Below, one piece after another: positions 11,734 through 22,130 of a stretch of 64,000 nt of DNA (its first letter is position 1; the number at the start of each line of letters is the position of its first letter). Both the position numbers and the translations under genes were made by a program. Origin of the DNA: Adiantum capillus-veneris (lineage: Eukaryota > Streptophyta > Polypodiopsida > Polypodiales > Pteridaceae); the NCBI GenBank assembly GCA_014529385.2, contig CM043944.1, forward strand, positions 83,192,884-83,256,883, read 5' to 3'. The notes beneath the pieces were generated by a model that saw nothing but the letters and a program-made list of their open reading frames with translations, had not been told where the DNA came from and searched no databases.

Positions 11734-13370
11734 TGTAATGGAAATTGCCTATGAACTTTGAGAGTAGCGGAATTAGGAAATTAGGTGAAGCACTTTTGAG
11801 AGATTCTTTGTAAGCATAGCGGGTGAACTTATTTGATGGTAGCAACATAAACATGGTACTTAGCTAACTTGGCATGAACAATACTTTTGCAAGAGAGAGA
11901 GTTTAGAGAACATGAAAATAGTTGAGGACTGGATTCATATGGAGCCGGTCCCCCCTCCAATAGGCATTTGTATTATAGTTTCTCCCATCAAGAGAGACTT
12001 GGTACAATAAAATCTTTGTGTTCCTTGTGACCTACATGATGAAATGAAAATGGAAAGCTTCATGCATCACAAACATAGAATAAACTTAAAGAAAGCATTA
12101 GCTATCCCAAGGCCTCAAACACCTTTGAAGGTGGAGAGAGCTAGCGGGGAATGAGGATAGGGAAGGGGAAGAAGCAACATTCCATAGGAGAAAGAAGTAG
12201 TTCCTCACTTATCATTACTCTTCTTGCTAGCATACATAATAGCATAGTAATGGAGATGGAGAAGATGGCAAGCTTAAGCATTGAAGAATGACTCTTGGTT
12301 GGATTTGCATTCCATAGCCAAGAGTGTTGGTGTAGGCTTTCACTCTCACAAGCTTGGAGAAGGAGGTGGTGTTCCTCAACTTTCACCAAGTGAGAATGGT
12401 GTCTCAAATGAGTGTGTATGATGGTGTATACCCCCCTAGCACCCCCCCTCCTTGCTTTGGGCGAGTGGAGACTTTTCCACATGTTGCAGGCTCATTGGAC
12501 CCCTCTCCCCCTGGCCAATCACATGTAGCATGCAGTCTTTTGAAAAGTGTCCTCCTTACCCCTTAGAGAGAGAGAGCTTGAAAATATCTAGATATTTGTT
12601 AGGTGGAAGTAGAAGCTCATTGGACCCCTCTTTAGCCCAACCAATAGCATTCAAGCACACCATGTGGTTAAGCTTAGTGAGAGTCTGACATGTGTCCCAT
12701 GTGCTCTTTTAGAATTCCCCTAACTTTGAGATTTTTATGCATAGGAAGTTTCTTGAGCAACTTCCTCATTAAGTGAGTAGGTTCTCTTTTTTACTCAAGC
12801 ATCTTACCCCCCATGCATAGGAAGCTTCTCAAGCAACTTCCTCATTAAATGTGACAAGTACCTCAAGTACCTTAGTCATCAAGCATGACAAGCACCTTAG
12901 GTGGAGTTCCCACCTCAAGCACAGCCCTAGATTGCCTAAGTTTAGGACGGGTTCCCACCTCAAGCACAACCCTAGCTTGCCTAAGTTTAGGTCGGGTTCC
13001 CACCTCAAGCACAACCCTAGCTTGCTTAAGGTTCCCACCTCAAGCACAGCCCTAGCTTGCCTAAGTTTAGGTCGGGTTCCCACCTCAAACACATCCCTAG
13101 CTTGCTTAAGGTTAAAAAGACTTTTAACACTAACTATTGGAGGTCTTTAATGAAGCTAACCCTAAGGTCTTTTAAGCTTCATTAGTTTACCTTGCTCTTT
13201 GACAGACCGTCTCTCATTTGGGCCTCTTTACCATTGGCCCCGTGTTGAGATAGATCGGTAAGCACATGTCTATATTCTAACCCTTGTTCCCGTTTATTAT
13301 CCCATATTAAATGATCAGTTTAATATGAGAAAATCATTTGGGTTGGTTAGATCTTAGATATTTAATGACG
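11734..13370 (-). repeat. 3' LTR of G2 (1637 bp)
   Basis: It is nearly collinear with 42180-43781. It begins TGTAATGGAAATTGCC on the plus strand. The far end reads ...TTAATGACG where the partner has ...TTAATGACA, so the terminal TG of the minus-strand LTR has mutated to CG. It contains more copies of an internal tandem repeat than its partner. Confidence 0.93.
12907..13112. repeat. Tandem repeat inside G2 3' LTR (about 5 units)
   Basis: Units of roughly 35-45 bp share CCCACCTCAAGCACA and CCCTAGCTTGCCTAAG. Five units are visible here against three in the partner LTR, which explains most of the LTR length difference. Open frames across this block are by-products of the repeat. Confidence 0.85.
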
Positions 13371-13712
13371 TTACCTCTCTCTTGAAATCATAGTCGTCCT
13401 CGACTATGAAGTAAAAGAGATAAAGTCATAGTCATTAGTCAATTTGTCTTAGCGGTAGAGGATCCCTTTTTACCCTACGACATCATTCCAAGATGGATGA
13501 CTAATCCATTTGGTTCTTGGGAGACATAGCTGCCGCAAGCATGTCTGCTCTTTAGTCTATTTCATCCTCCCAAGTAGAGTGACAAATTCTACATGGTGTT
13601 TGAGAGACGTTGTCATCCCAAACATGATTCTTAGTATGCATACTACTTAAATTTGTGCACAATAAAGAGAGAATTAGTCTTATAAGACAAAAACATTGAT
13701 CATTTAGAAAAC
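13371..13712 (-). other. G2 3' non-coding end with polypurine tract
   Basis: On the minus strand this lies between the pol stop and the 3' LTR, interrupted by G4 at 13712/36983. A purine-rich AAGAGAGAGG next to the LTR is the likely polypurine tract. A small inverted repeat, CATAGTCG / CGACTATG, lies near 13390-13410. No gene is seen. Confidence 0.7.
13708..13712. other. Target-site duplication AAAAC, left copy (G4 in G2)
   Basis: AAAAC directly precedes the G4 LTR start (TGTAAGATCTC) and is repeated at 36978-36982, directly after the G4 3' LTR end (CCTCACA). Confidence 0.92.
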
Positions 13713-14365
13713 TGTAAGATCTCTGACCCGACCAAAAAGAGCACCATTGTACCATGGAATAAACATAATGGAAAAAGTTACTATTTTTAGCAGTTTTCCA
13801 AATTCTGTCGGTGCCATGATGTTTAAAATGTTATAAAGCTTCCAAAAGTGAACTAAAATATTTTTTGTGGAAAAATTCCAAACATAGTAAGTTTTTGGTC
13901 AACCGACCCGTCTAGTTTTAACCATCTCGAAAAACTGCACCCGTAACTCAAATTTTAAAAAAATGCATTTTCGGACACCGAGGGCTGCTAAATATGGCAG
14001 GTACTCGAACAGGTACACCTCAGTTAGAGCTTCGTATAGCAATTTACGACATTAAATTCCGATTCGTATCGCCCATTTTAGCTTAAAGTCAAAATTTCCT
14101 AAGGCTGTGTAGGGAGGCACCGGGGCTCGAGGCTGTGCGGGAACCGACCCCTAGGCACTAGGAGCCTAATCTGGCAGCAAGGGGGCACCCTCACACACAA
14201 GAGGGGCTCGTGGGCTGATCCCCATGCAAGACACACACACAGAGCATGTGAGTTAAACCAAGCAAACTGGACACTTGGTAAGCATGCAACTAAGTTGCCT
14301 TGCATAAGGTGAGTACTCCTCAGATGTATTTAGCAGCCTGGTTCGAATTTCATCCTGGGAGAGCC

Positions 14366-14372
14366 TATATAA
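14366..14372 (+). promoter_or_regulatory. TATA box in G4 5' LTR
   Basis: TATATAA within GAGCCTATATAAGAGTG, conserved in both LTR copies about 650-710 bp from the LTR start. This is the likely U3 core promoter, with transcription starting roughly at or just before the CA microsatellite. Confidence 0.55.
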
Positions 14373-14379
14373 GAGTGTG

Positions 14380-14381
<2 letters not shown>

Positions 14382-14424
<43 letters not shown>
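14382..14424. repeat. CA microsatellite in G4 5' LTR
   Basis: About 21 CA/AC dinucleotides, shorter in the 3' LTR (34882-34910). Confidence 0.95.
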
Positions 14425-14427
<3 letters not shown>

Positions 14428-15276
14428 GTACACACACACACTCCTATACACACACATACCTTGGGGAGGTGCTGCCGGCAAACATAGCCTTTGGAAGAAG
14501 AGCTAAGGAGGAAAGTGTTGCCTGTTTCTCGTCTCGAGGAGTCCATTGCATTAGAATTTCGAGAGGAATTCAGCCTAATCTTGGTAATATCCAATTTAAT
14601 TCATGCTTGTTGCAATTCTCTCCAATATTCTCTTAATCCTGCATCTATTGTGCATAACCCTAGCTAAATTACTCAATGGATACTCTCTTATTCTCCGTCT
14701 CATTGATCCATTGCATAAATCTTAATCTAATTAGTAATTATACAAGCAATTAGTCTCTCTTAATCATAGATTAATGAATGATTAAGGAATCAACTGCTAG
14801 TCACCATTGTAATTAAGAACAAGTCAACATTGAGGTAGAGAGGGTCAACTGCTTTCTATTGCCACACAATGTTTAAACAACTAAATTAGAATCAATTAGC
14901 TCATAGATTAGGATGTAAATACTGAAATTAATCCATCATCAATCACTAGGAAGGGAGAAACCCTCTCACCTATGCATACGGTAAATCTGCAAACCTCTAC
15001 TTGCATTAGGAAGTGATTAAGCATGCCGAATTCATCTCTAGTAAATAGATTGAGAAGAAACTTGAAATTCTTAACTATCTAGGCCAAATAATTAACCTTA
15101 GGGCCTATTCCCATAGAACAAGTATGGTGCTATCGGGATTCTCTATGTCTTGAAGTAAGTCTAACCTCTTGTACAAGGGGATTTGCTTATTGAAACTAAT
15201 CCGTCATCATGGTTGTATGTTACTCTCGAATGTTAGCTCTCTTTTTCCAAGTTTTCAATTAAGTAGTGAGTATAAA

Positions 15277-15321
15277 ATGGCCCCGGTAAAGAGAACTCGC
15301 AATGACGAGGAAATTGAGGAG
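15277..15321 (+). pseudogene. gag start exon inside G4 5' LTR, internally deleted
   Basis: ATG at 15277 opens MAPVKRTRNDEEIEE and then meets a good splice-donor sequence, GAG|GTAGGT. The 3' LTR carries the same exon with 77 extra bases, and a coherent peptide continues there in another frame. This looks like the N-terminal exon of gag encoded within the LTR, shortened here by a deletion. Confidence 0.5.
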
Positions 15322-15445
15322 GTAGGTCACATTTTAATTCAAGTTTGTTTAATTTAACATTGCATACGATAAGTTAGGAAAGAACATATCCCTAAACATG
15401 TTGGAGAAGTCCAACGGAAACCTCGACATTTGAATTGAAATGTAT

Positions 15446-15454
15446 ATTAAATTC
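15446..15454. other. 9-bp target-site duplication ATTAAATTC, left copy
   Basis: ATTAAATTC occurs here and at 32543-32551, flanking the Mutator-like element. The 3' LTR of G4 has one copy at the same point (near 36034-36042), so it serves as the empty site. Confidence 0.95.
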
Positions 15455-16312
15455 GAGTCTTACCGTGTGGCGAGCAAGATTTTTTCGAGCGAAGGAAAAT
15501 CCGAGCAAATGAATAAGGAAACCAAATGGCCTTTGATAAGAAAGATGAATGAAGATCCTACTTTAATAATAGTAGGATCTTGAATCCCTAAGTAATCATA
15601 GCAATATGATTGTTCAAAATTAGACTCTAGATTCTTTTGCACAGTTGATACTTGATGTCGAGCAATGAGAAATCCAAGCTAATAGCAAAGCTATTACAAA
15701 CCATGAAATGATCCACAACTACATTCAACACCATAATTTTTATTTTAACTTTAAATTTTACGGAGCAATCTAATGCAAGTCAACAATGCTCATACATCTA
15801 CAAAGTTTCTAAAACTGTACTAAGAGAGAATTGCCATATCTTATACAAAAAAATAGAGATTTCTTCAGATTTGTAAGATAACAAGTGGAATATTTAGTGG
15901 AATATAGAGAACAGCATGTCGTGCCTCTGCACTCTAATGACAACAAGAAATGCTATGGCTCTATCTCGTGACTATGAAGAGTCACACTCTTCATCAATAA
16001 AGACATTGCGTCTCTAACACTTCTTGTGGGTGTCAAAATCGTATCGTATATCAGCAGCCATGGTTTTTGCAATCCCCTCAGCATAAACTGGCAACACACT
16101 TCCACACAAAAAGAAAAAGATAAGTCTCACAATCCACATGCAAGCAATACAAAATCTACATCCTAAAAGTACAAGAAATCTCAAATTGTTGTTTGAATCA
16201 TTATCCATAATTTTCAAATACTAAACAATGATACAAAAAAGTGACAAAATAGCATAAAAGTATGATGGAAACATAAAATAGGTGGGGAAATGAAGTGTAA
16301 GGTGGACTCTCA
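15455..16312. other. Left end of the DNA transposon, non-coding
   Basis: This is 858 bp between the left terminus and the methyltransferase stop codon. It starts GAGTCTTACCGTGTGG and contains AAAATCCGAGC near 15500. A hairpin with 10-bp arms (AAGATCCTAC / GTAGGATCTT) lies at 15551-15580. A 67-codon minus-strand frame (16014-16217) has no recognisable similarity and is probably 3' untranslated sequence. Confidence 0.6.
15551..15580. repeat. Hairpin near left transposon end
   Basis: Perfect 10-bp inverted arms AAGATCCTAC and GTAGGATCTT enclose a 10-base AT-only loop. It lies about 100 bp from the terminus, downstream of the methyltransferase gene. It could be a transposase site or part of a 3' end signal. 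Confidence 0.8.
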
Positions 16313-16396
16313 CTAGCCATCAAAGGGGTTGACACGTGAAGGCATGTCACCCACATCATCAACATCAAGAGAGGTGGAGGCTCCCTCTCTACTTCG

Positions 16397-16401
16397 CTTT
16401 T
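16397..16401. other. Target-site duplication CTTTT, left copy (C3)
   Basis: CTTTT precedes the C3 5' LTR and is repeated at 22126-22130 after the 3' LTR. Removing C3 plus one copy joins the methyltransferase frame to its natural stop. Confidence 0.95.
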
Positions 16402-16630
16402 TGTTAAAGAATATGATGTTAAAGAATATGCCCATTGTGCTATGGGCGGCTGGACACTGACTATACTATGTTGTAAATATACTTTGGATAATAGTTCAAA
16501 GAAGAAGAAGAGAAGAGCAGCTCGTTGAATGGCTGCTACAGGGTAACGATTGTGTGTGTGTGTCTCGATTTGTGTTGGTGTGTGTGTGTAGTCTTCTTTC
16601 CTACCTTCTCCATCACCTGCGCACTCTACA
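16402..16630 (+). repeat. 5' LTR of C3 (229 bp)
   Basis: It begins TGTTAAAGAATATGATG and ends CGCACTCTACA. A 15-base motif, GTTAAAGAATATGAT, is partly repeated at its start, and short TG runs lie near its end. It shows no difference from 21897-22125. Confidence 0.97.
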
Positions 16631-16633
16631 AAG

Positions 16634-16645
16634 TGGTATCAGAGC
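16634..16645 (+). other. C3 primer-binding site (tRNA-iMet)
   Basis: TGGTATCAGAGC, three bases after the 5' LTR. This is a perfect match to the usual plant initiator-Met primer site. Confidence 0.95.
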
Positions 16646-17534
16646 TCAGTTTGAGGAGCTACAGTCAATACACAGGTTTCCGCAGCTCCGGAAAACAGCA
16701 AAAAAGAGAGGTTTTTTGGTCATAACTCCCTCACCCGAACTCGGAATACAGTGATCCAGGAGTCTATCTTTATGTTTTTGGGCGTTCCGGACGCATTGGC
16801 ATACTCAGATTTGCCAAAATCTGCAATTTTCTGCAGCAAACAGCCAGTTCACACAAGCATAGGAGATGTCGAGTTTTGCACTCGGCAGTAGATTTACAGG
16901 TTACAGGTGAAGAATTCAGCATTTACACAGGTTTTGGAGAGCGACATAGAGCTTTTGCATCATGATATTGTGTTATCGAAGATTATGTTTGGTTGTTGTG
17001 GGTCCGTTATGGACAGCCGCCTATGTAAGAAAGATTGTGGGAAGAAGTTGAGGCGGTTACATTGTCAGATTGAGTACTTTGTGGTTATGTATGGATATGC
17101 GGTCAATGTATTTTGGAAAACTGCAGCCTTTGTGAGGGTCGAGTGAGGTTTTTTGAAGCCTTGCCTTGGGAGCTTTGGTACCTTGGCAAGGTGGATTAGG
17201 TATTGGAGCGAACCCCCGACTGGCCCCGCGAAAGACCTCATACGTCGTTTACGACTATGGGAAGAAGGTGGATGTATGGATATGTGGTACAGGACAGCGT
17301 ATGGATTGCATTTGCATACAGGTCCATGTGGACATTGTTTTAGAGTATTTATGCATAGTACTGAGTCAGTCTGTGGCAAAGTGAGTCAGTGGATTTTCCC
17401 TTGGCAGTGAGAGATTTTATGTCAGTGTTTATGAGTACTTTGGTTGAGATTGTCACTTGAGATATTGTCCAAATACAAACGAAACTCTGCCGAAATTTTA
17501 TCCAAATCCTTTGAAAGAAATTGAGAGAGTGAAG
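16646..17534 (+). other. C3 leader
   Basis: This is about 0.9 kb between the PBS and the gag start. Several short frames exist, none conserved in appearance. An in-frame ATG at 17457 lies upstream of the chosen start. Confidence 0.6.
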
Positions 17535-20500
17535 ATGGCAGAAAGTTCAACTCAAGTCACACAGATTGTTGGAGAGAAGCTGACCAGAGAGAACTACAGC
17601 ATATGGTCTTACAGGATGGAGAACTTTATCATGGGCAAAGGTTTATGGGATTATGTTACAGGTGAACAAGAGTGTCCAGAGGTTGGTTTGGAACCAAATA
17701 GAGAGAATGTTGAAGCACATAAAACATGGCAAGCAGGAGTAGAAGCTTACAAGAAGTGGATCGAGAATTCAAGGAAAGTGATGCATTGGATTTCACTATG
17801 CATTAGTGACTTCTTTATACCACATGTGAAGAAGGCTCAATCTCCAAAGGAAGCATGGGAGATACTAGCAAGAATGAACAGCTCCAATACAGAACCACGA
17901 AAAGTTCACTTGAAGCAAAGGTTACATTGTGTATGGCGAGGAAATAGATCCATATCAGATTATGTGACAGAGATAAAGCAAATACAGGAAGATCTTGCGA
18001 GCATTAATGTTGAAGTTCCAGATGATGACTTAGTTTCAGTGACATTGAATGGTTTGGGACCGGAATACAAGTCATTGGATACATCTATATCTGTTCGAGG
18101 ACACATGCCTGATTTTGAAGAGTTAGTAAACCTTTGTTTGCAAGAAGAGGTGAAGTTAGGAAAGTCAGGTCCTTCTACATCAAATAACAATTCCAGAGAT
18201 CAGGTTTTTTACTCTAGAGGTCGTGGAAACAATAGAGGTGGAAGAGGAAACTATGGTCGTGGAAACAATGTTGGAAGAGGTCAATGGCAAAACCAACAAA
18301 GTCAAAGTTACAATGATTATAGCCAAAGAGGCAGGGGGAGAGCCCGAACTCGTGGACGTGGAGGTGGACGATTTGTACATCCTCAAAGAGATGGATATTG
18401 TAACAGATGTGGCATTTATGGTCACTTTGAAAGAGAATGTTACACAAGGCTAAATCAAAATCGTGATCGTGGTGGAAGAGGCCGAGGTTATGGCAGACAT
18501 GGAGGAAACTTTGCTGGATACAATCCTCATGATCAAAATATATATGACAATAGATCGAGTGGACATTTATTTCCTATGGAGCATGTTGTTGGAAGCATGG
18601 TGGAGCCACATCATACAGATGATTGGTATTTAGATAGTGGTGCCACAAATCATATGACATATCATGGTGAATGGTTTGACAGAAAAGAGAAGTTAGAAGA
18701 GGATGAGTTTGTCGCTACAGGTGATGATACTATGCATCGGATTACACATGTTGGTTCAGTTCCATTGCTAGAAAAAGACGGGACATACAACACATTGGGA
18801 GATGTTCTATATGTGCCTTCAATCACAAAGAATTTAGCATCAGTTGGACAGATGACAGATCAAGGGTTGCAAGTCCGTTTTAATCGTTATGGCTGTTTCA
18901 TAGAGGAGTTTCACAACGGCAGACCAGGCAAGATATTGGCACGTGGAAGAAAGAAAGGTCGCTTGTTCTCATTGGAAGCTGGAGATCCATGTTTACACAG
19001 TGGTATGTATGCAAACAAATCAGCCACTCAAGATGATTGGGCAAATTTATGGCATAAGAGAATCGGTCATGTCAATTTTAGAAGATTAAAGCATATGCAA
19101 TCAAATCAAATTGTACGTGGATTACCAAAGTTTGGCAGATTGAATTTTGATCATGTTTGTGAAGCTTGTCAATTTGGAAAGCAATCTCGTTTACCATTTC
19201 CAAAGAGGGGGAGAATTAGCCAGAGTCCTTTGGAAATTGTTCATTCAGATATTTGGGGACCTTGTGATCATGCTACACCAAATGGTTGTCGATATTTTAT
19301 CACATTTACGGATGATTACAGCAGAATGACATGGGTTTACTTTCTAAAGGCAAAGTCAGAGGCATTTGAGGTATTTTTGGAGTTCAAAGTTATGGTTGAG
19401 AAAGAGAATGGTTGTCAAATTAAATGCCTACGTACAGATGGAGGAGGAGAGTACATGTCACACAGTTTTGATGATTACTTACGTGAACAAGGCATAAGAA
19501 GACAGATTACTTGCAGATACACACCACAACAAAATGGAGTTGCTGAGAGAAAGAATAGAGTCATAGCAGAGATTGCAAGAGCCATGATGAATGAGATGAA
19601 TATGCCATTAACATATTGGGCTGAAGCAGTTCATACAGCAGTACACATTATGAATCGAACACCAACAGCTGCCATTCATGAAATTTCACCTTATGAGAGA
19701 CTTTATGGGATCAAGCCAACAGTTTCCTACATGAAAGTTTTTGGATGTGTTTGCTATGTTCATGTACCAAATGAAGCAAGAAAGAAGATGGAGCCAAAGG
19801 CAGTGAAGTGTATATTCTTGGGCTACCCAGTTGAAAAGAAAGGTTACAAGTGCTATGATCCTACGACAAGACAAGTTTATGTCAGTAGAGATGTCAGATT
19901 TTGTGAGCATGAACCATGGTATAAACCAAAGCCAGTGATGATAGAAGATGAGTATGAAGAGCAAGAGAATGTGCGTCATGTTGTTGATAAGCCAGGACCA
20001 TCAACAAGAACTATTTCAGGACCACATATGGCGGAGGAGAGTACAGGAAGTGTCAACCCATGGAGTGGTCGTTTGCGAGATAAGAAGCAAGACGAGAAAG
20101 GCAAGAAGAAAGTGGTTGAAGAGAGTTCTGGAGATGAAAGCCTCGATGAAGAGCATGATTTACCACATTTGAGGACACCTGGAAGTAAGCATATTGAGAA
20201 ATATGTACCCCCATATGCAAGAGTTGAAGAGAAGAGTGCACCACAATTGAGAAGATCAGAGAGGGTGCGTTATCCAGTTGATAGATTGACATACAATGGT
20301 TACATGCGTACACATTATGCATACATGGTTTCACGTGTGCAACATAAAGAGCCTACATGTTTTCAAGAGGCAATTGGAAAATCAGAATGGGAGTCAGCTA
20401 TGGATGATGAGATGGATGCTCTTGTGAAGAATGACACTTGGGATTTGGTTCGCTTGCCAAGTGGAAAGAAAGCAATTGGTTCAAAATGGGTATACAAAGT

Positions 20501-21902
20501 CAAGTGCAAGTCAGATGGTAGTGTGGAAAGATACAAAGCGAGGCTTGTTGCTAAAGGTTATGCACAAACAAAAGGTCTTGATTATGATGAGACATTTAGT
20601 CCAGTTGCAAAGATGACAACAGTCAGATTGGTGATAGCAATGGCAAGTATGTTCGGTTGGAAGTTACGGCAAATGGATGTAGATAATGCATTCTTGAATG
20701 GTGACTTGGAAGAAGAAGTTTATATGATACAGCCAGAGGGTTATCAACATCCAGAGTTTCCATATTATGTGTGTAAGTTGAAGAAAGCATTGTATGGTTT
20801 GAAGCAAGCATCTAGAGCTTGGTGTGAAAAGATAACCAGATTCTTGAAGAAGATTGGATTTAAACAATCTATTGCTGATCACTCATTATTTTTGAAGCAT
20901 GTTGATGGAGAGATCGTCGTTATTGTTATCTATGTTGATGACTTGATTCTCACTGGAAGTCATGCTGAGCAAATTTTGCATGTCAAGAAGAGTTTGTTGA
21001 GAGAATTCAACATGAAGGACCTTGGTGAGTTGAGATATTTCTTGGGAATTGAAATTGTCAATACTTTATCAGGAATTTGGATGATACAAAGACAATACGC
21101 ATTGGATATGCTTGAGAAGTATGGAATGACAGCATGCAAACCGGTTGATACACCTCTTGATCAAAATGTGAAGTTGTTTGATGATGGACATTACATTGAG
21201 GATGTCACTATGTATCGCAAGATGGTTGGAAGCCTTATTTACTTGACAATAACAAGGCCAGATTTGAGTTATGCAGTGGGTGTTGTGAGTCAATTCATGC
21301 AAAAGCCATGTAAAAGTCATCTTGATGCAGTGAGACGGATTATGAGATATGTGAAAGCCACTGTCAGTTATGGAATGTTTTATGAAAAGAATGGGAAGCT
21401 TTGTCTTTATGGTTACACAGATGCAGATTGGGCAGGAGATTTTATGGATAGAAGATCTACAAGTGGTTATGCATTTTCCATTGGCAATGGTATGATAAGT
21501 TGGAGTAGCAAGAAGCAATCAACTGTAGCATTATCAAGTACAGAAGCTGAATATCGTGGAGCAGCTTTGGCAGCATGTGAAGAGTCATGGTTGAGAGTAC
21601 TTATGGTAGAATTTGGTTTTGACTATCTTGACAGTGTCATTATATATTGTGACAATATTAGCAGCATCATGTTGGCAAAGAATCCAGTCTACCATGCTCG
21701 CACTAAACACATTGAGGTACATTATCACTTCATTAGAGAAAAAGTTTTGGCAAATGAGATTGATTTGGTGTATGTGAAGACAAATGATCAAGTTGCGGAT
21801 ATATTCACAAAAGCTCTTGGAAAGGAGAAGTTTTGCTACTTTCGTGAAGCATTGGGAATCCATCATATGCAAGCTCACTCTGAGCTTGAGGGGGAGTGTT
21901 AA
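17535..21902 (+). CDS. C3 copia gag-pol polyprotein, intact
   Basis: One frame of 1455 codons from MAESSTQVTQIVGEKL; 26 more codons are possible from an ATG at 17457, but the context at 17535 (AAGATGG) and copia gag starts favour this one. In order: UBN2-type gag, an Arg/Gly-rich stretch, a CCHC knuckle (CNRCGIYGHFEREC), protease DSGATNHM, pre-integrase HHCC (HKRIGH, CEACQFGK), integrase core (HSDIWGP, RTDGGGEYM, QQNGVAERKNR), RT with IYVDDLILTG, and RNase H (TDADWAGDFMDRRSTSGYAF, SSTEAEYRGAA, KHIEVHYHFI). All catalytic residues I can check are present. The last codons run into the 3' LTR, which supplies TGT TAA. It should encode everything needed for copying and integration. Confidence 0.96.
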   Translation: MAESSTQVTQIVGEKLTRENYSIWSYRMENFIMGKGLWDYVTGEQECPEVGLEPNRENVEAHKTWQAGVEAYKKWIENSRKVMHWISLCISDFFIPHVKKAQSPKEAWEILARMNSSNTEPRKVHLKQRLHCVWRGNRSISDYVTEIKQIQEDLASINVEVPDDDLVSVTLNGLGPEYKSLDTSISVRGHMPDFEELVNLCLQEEVKLGKSGPSTSNNNSRDQVFYSRGRGNNRGGRGNYGRGNNVGRGQWQNQQSQSYNDYSQRGRGRARTRGRGGGRFVHPQRDGYCNRCGIYGHFERECYTRLNQNRDRGGRGRGYGRHGGNFAGYNPHDQNIYDNRSSGHLFPMEHVVGSMVEPHHTDDWYLDSGATNHMTYHGEWFDRKEKLEEDEFVATGDDTMHRITHVGSVPLLEKDGTYNTLGDVLYVPSITKNLASVGQMTDQGLQVRFNRYGCFIEEFHNGRPGKILARGRKKGRLFSLEAGDPCLHSGMYANKSATQDDWANLWHKRIGHVNFRRLKHMQSNQIVRGLPKFGRLNFDHVCEACQFGKQSRLPFPKRGRISQSPLEIVHSDIWGPCDHATPNGCRYFITFTDDYSRMTWVYFLKAKSEAFEVFLEFKVMVEKENGCQIKCLRTDGGGEYMSHSFDDYLREQGIRRQITCRYTPQQNGVAERKNRVIAEIARAMMNEMNMPLTYWAEAVHTAVHIMNRTPTAAIHEISPYERLYGIKPTVSYMKVFGCVCYVHVPNEARKKMEPKAVKCIFLGYPVEKKGYKCYDPTTRQVYVSRDVRFCEHEPWYKPKPVMIEDEYEEQENVRHVVDKPGPSTRTISGPHMAEESTGSVNPWSGRLRDKKQDEKGKKKVVEESSGDESLDEEHDLPHLRTPGSKHIEKYVPPYARVEEKSAPQLRRSERVRYPVDRLTYNGYMRTHYAYMVSRVQHKEPTCFQEAIGKSEWESAMDDEMDALVKNDTWDLVRLPSGKKAIGSKWVYKVKCKSDGSVERYKARLVAKGYAQTKGLDYDETFSPVAKMTTVRLVIAMASMFGWKLRQMDVDNAFLNGDLEEEVYMIQPEGYQHPEFPYYVCKLKKALYGLKQASRAWCEKITRFLKKIGFKQSIADHSLFLKHVDGEIVVIVIYVDDLILTGSHAEQILHVKKSLLREFNMKDLGELRYFLGIEIVNTLSGIWMIQRQYALDMLEKYGMTACKPVDTPLDQNVKLFDDGHYIEDVTMYRKMVGSLIYLTITRPDLSYAVGVVSQFMQKPCKSHLDAVRRIMRYVKATVSYGMFYEKNGKLCLYGYTDADWAGDFMDRRSTSGYAFSIGNGMISWSSKKQSTVALSSTEAEYRGAALAACEESWLRVLMVEFGFDYLDSVIIYCDNISSIMLAKNPVYHARTKHIEVHYHFIREKVLANEIDLVYVKTNDQVADIFTKALGKEKFCYFREALGIHHMQAHSELEGEC
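21888..21896 (+). other. C3 polypurine tract
   Basis: GAGGGGGAG abuts the TGTTAA start of the 3' LTR. It is also coding, as part of the final residues of the polyprotein. Confidence 0.9.
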
Positions 21903-22125
21903 AGAATATGATGTTAAAGAATATGCCCATTGTGCTATGGGCGGCTGGACACTGACTATACTATGTTGTAAATATACTTTGGATAATAGTTCAAAGAAGA
22001 AGAAGAGAAGAGCAGCTCGTTGAATGGCTGCTACAGGGTAACGATTGTGTGTGTGTGTCTCGATTTGTGTTGGTGTGTGTGTGTAGTCTTCTTTCCTACC
22101 TTCTCCATCACCTGCGCACTCTACA
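21897..22125 (+). repeat. 3' LTR of C3 (229 bp)
   Basis: Same length and, by eye, the same sequence as 16402-16630. It is followed directly by the CTTTT duplication and then methyltransferase exon sequence. Confidence 0.97.
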
Positions 22126-22130
22126 CTTTT
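22126..22130. other. Target-site duplication CTTTT, right copy (C3)
   Basis: Matches 16397-16401. On the minus strand it encodes part of the KK in ...RPKK before the C3 insertion breaks the exon. Confidence 0.95.

Larger units (their letters stand above)
13713..15454 (+). repeat. 5' LTR of G4, first part
   Basis: It aligns base for base, with scattered differences, to 34156 onward, from TGTAAGATCTCTGACCC to ...TATATTAAATTC, where the Mutator-like element begins. It lacks the long GA run and a 77-bp stretch that the 3' LTR has. Confidence 0.93.
16402..22125 (+). mobile_element. C3: complete, young Ty1/copia retrotransposon (5.7 kb)
   Basis: Two 229-bp LTRs, identical as far as I can read, flank a PBS, a leader of about 0.9 kb, one uninterrupted polyprotein frame and a polypurine tract; a perfect 5-bp TSD brackets the whole. 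This is the last insertion in the nest and the only element here that looks autonomous. Confidence 0.97.

Noticed and set aside
12829-13150. Repeat-containing proteins on both strands
   Set aside because: Frames are by-products of the 35-45 bp tandem repeat in the G2 LTR; the other LTR gives different lengths.
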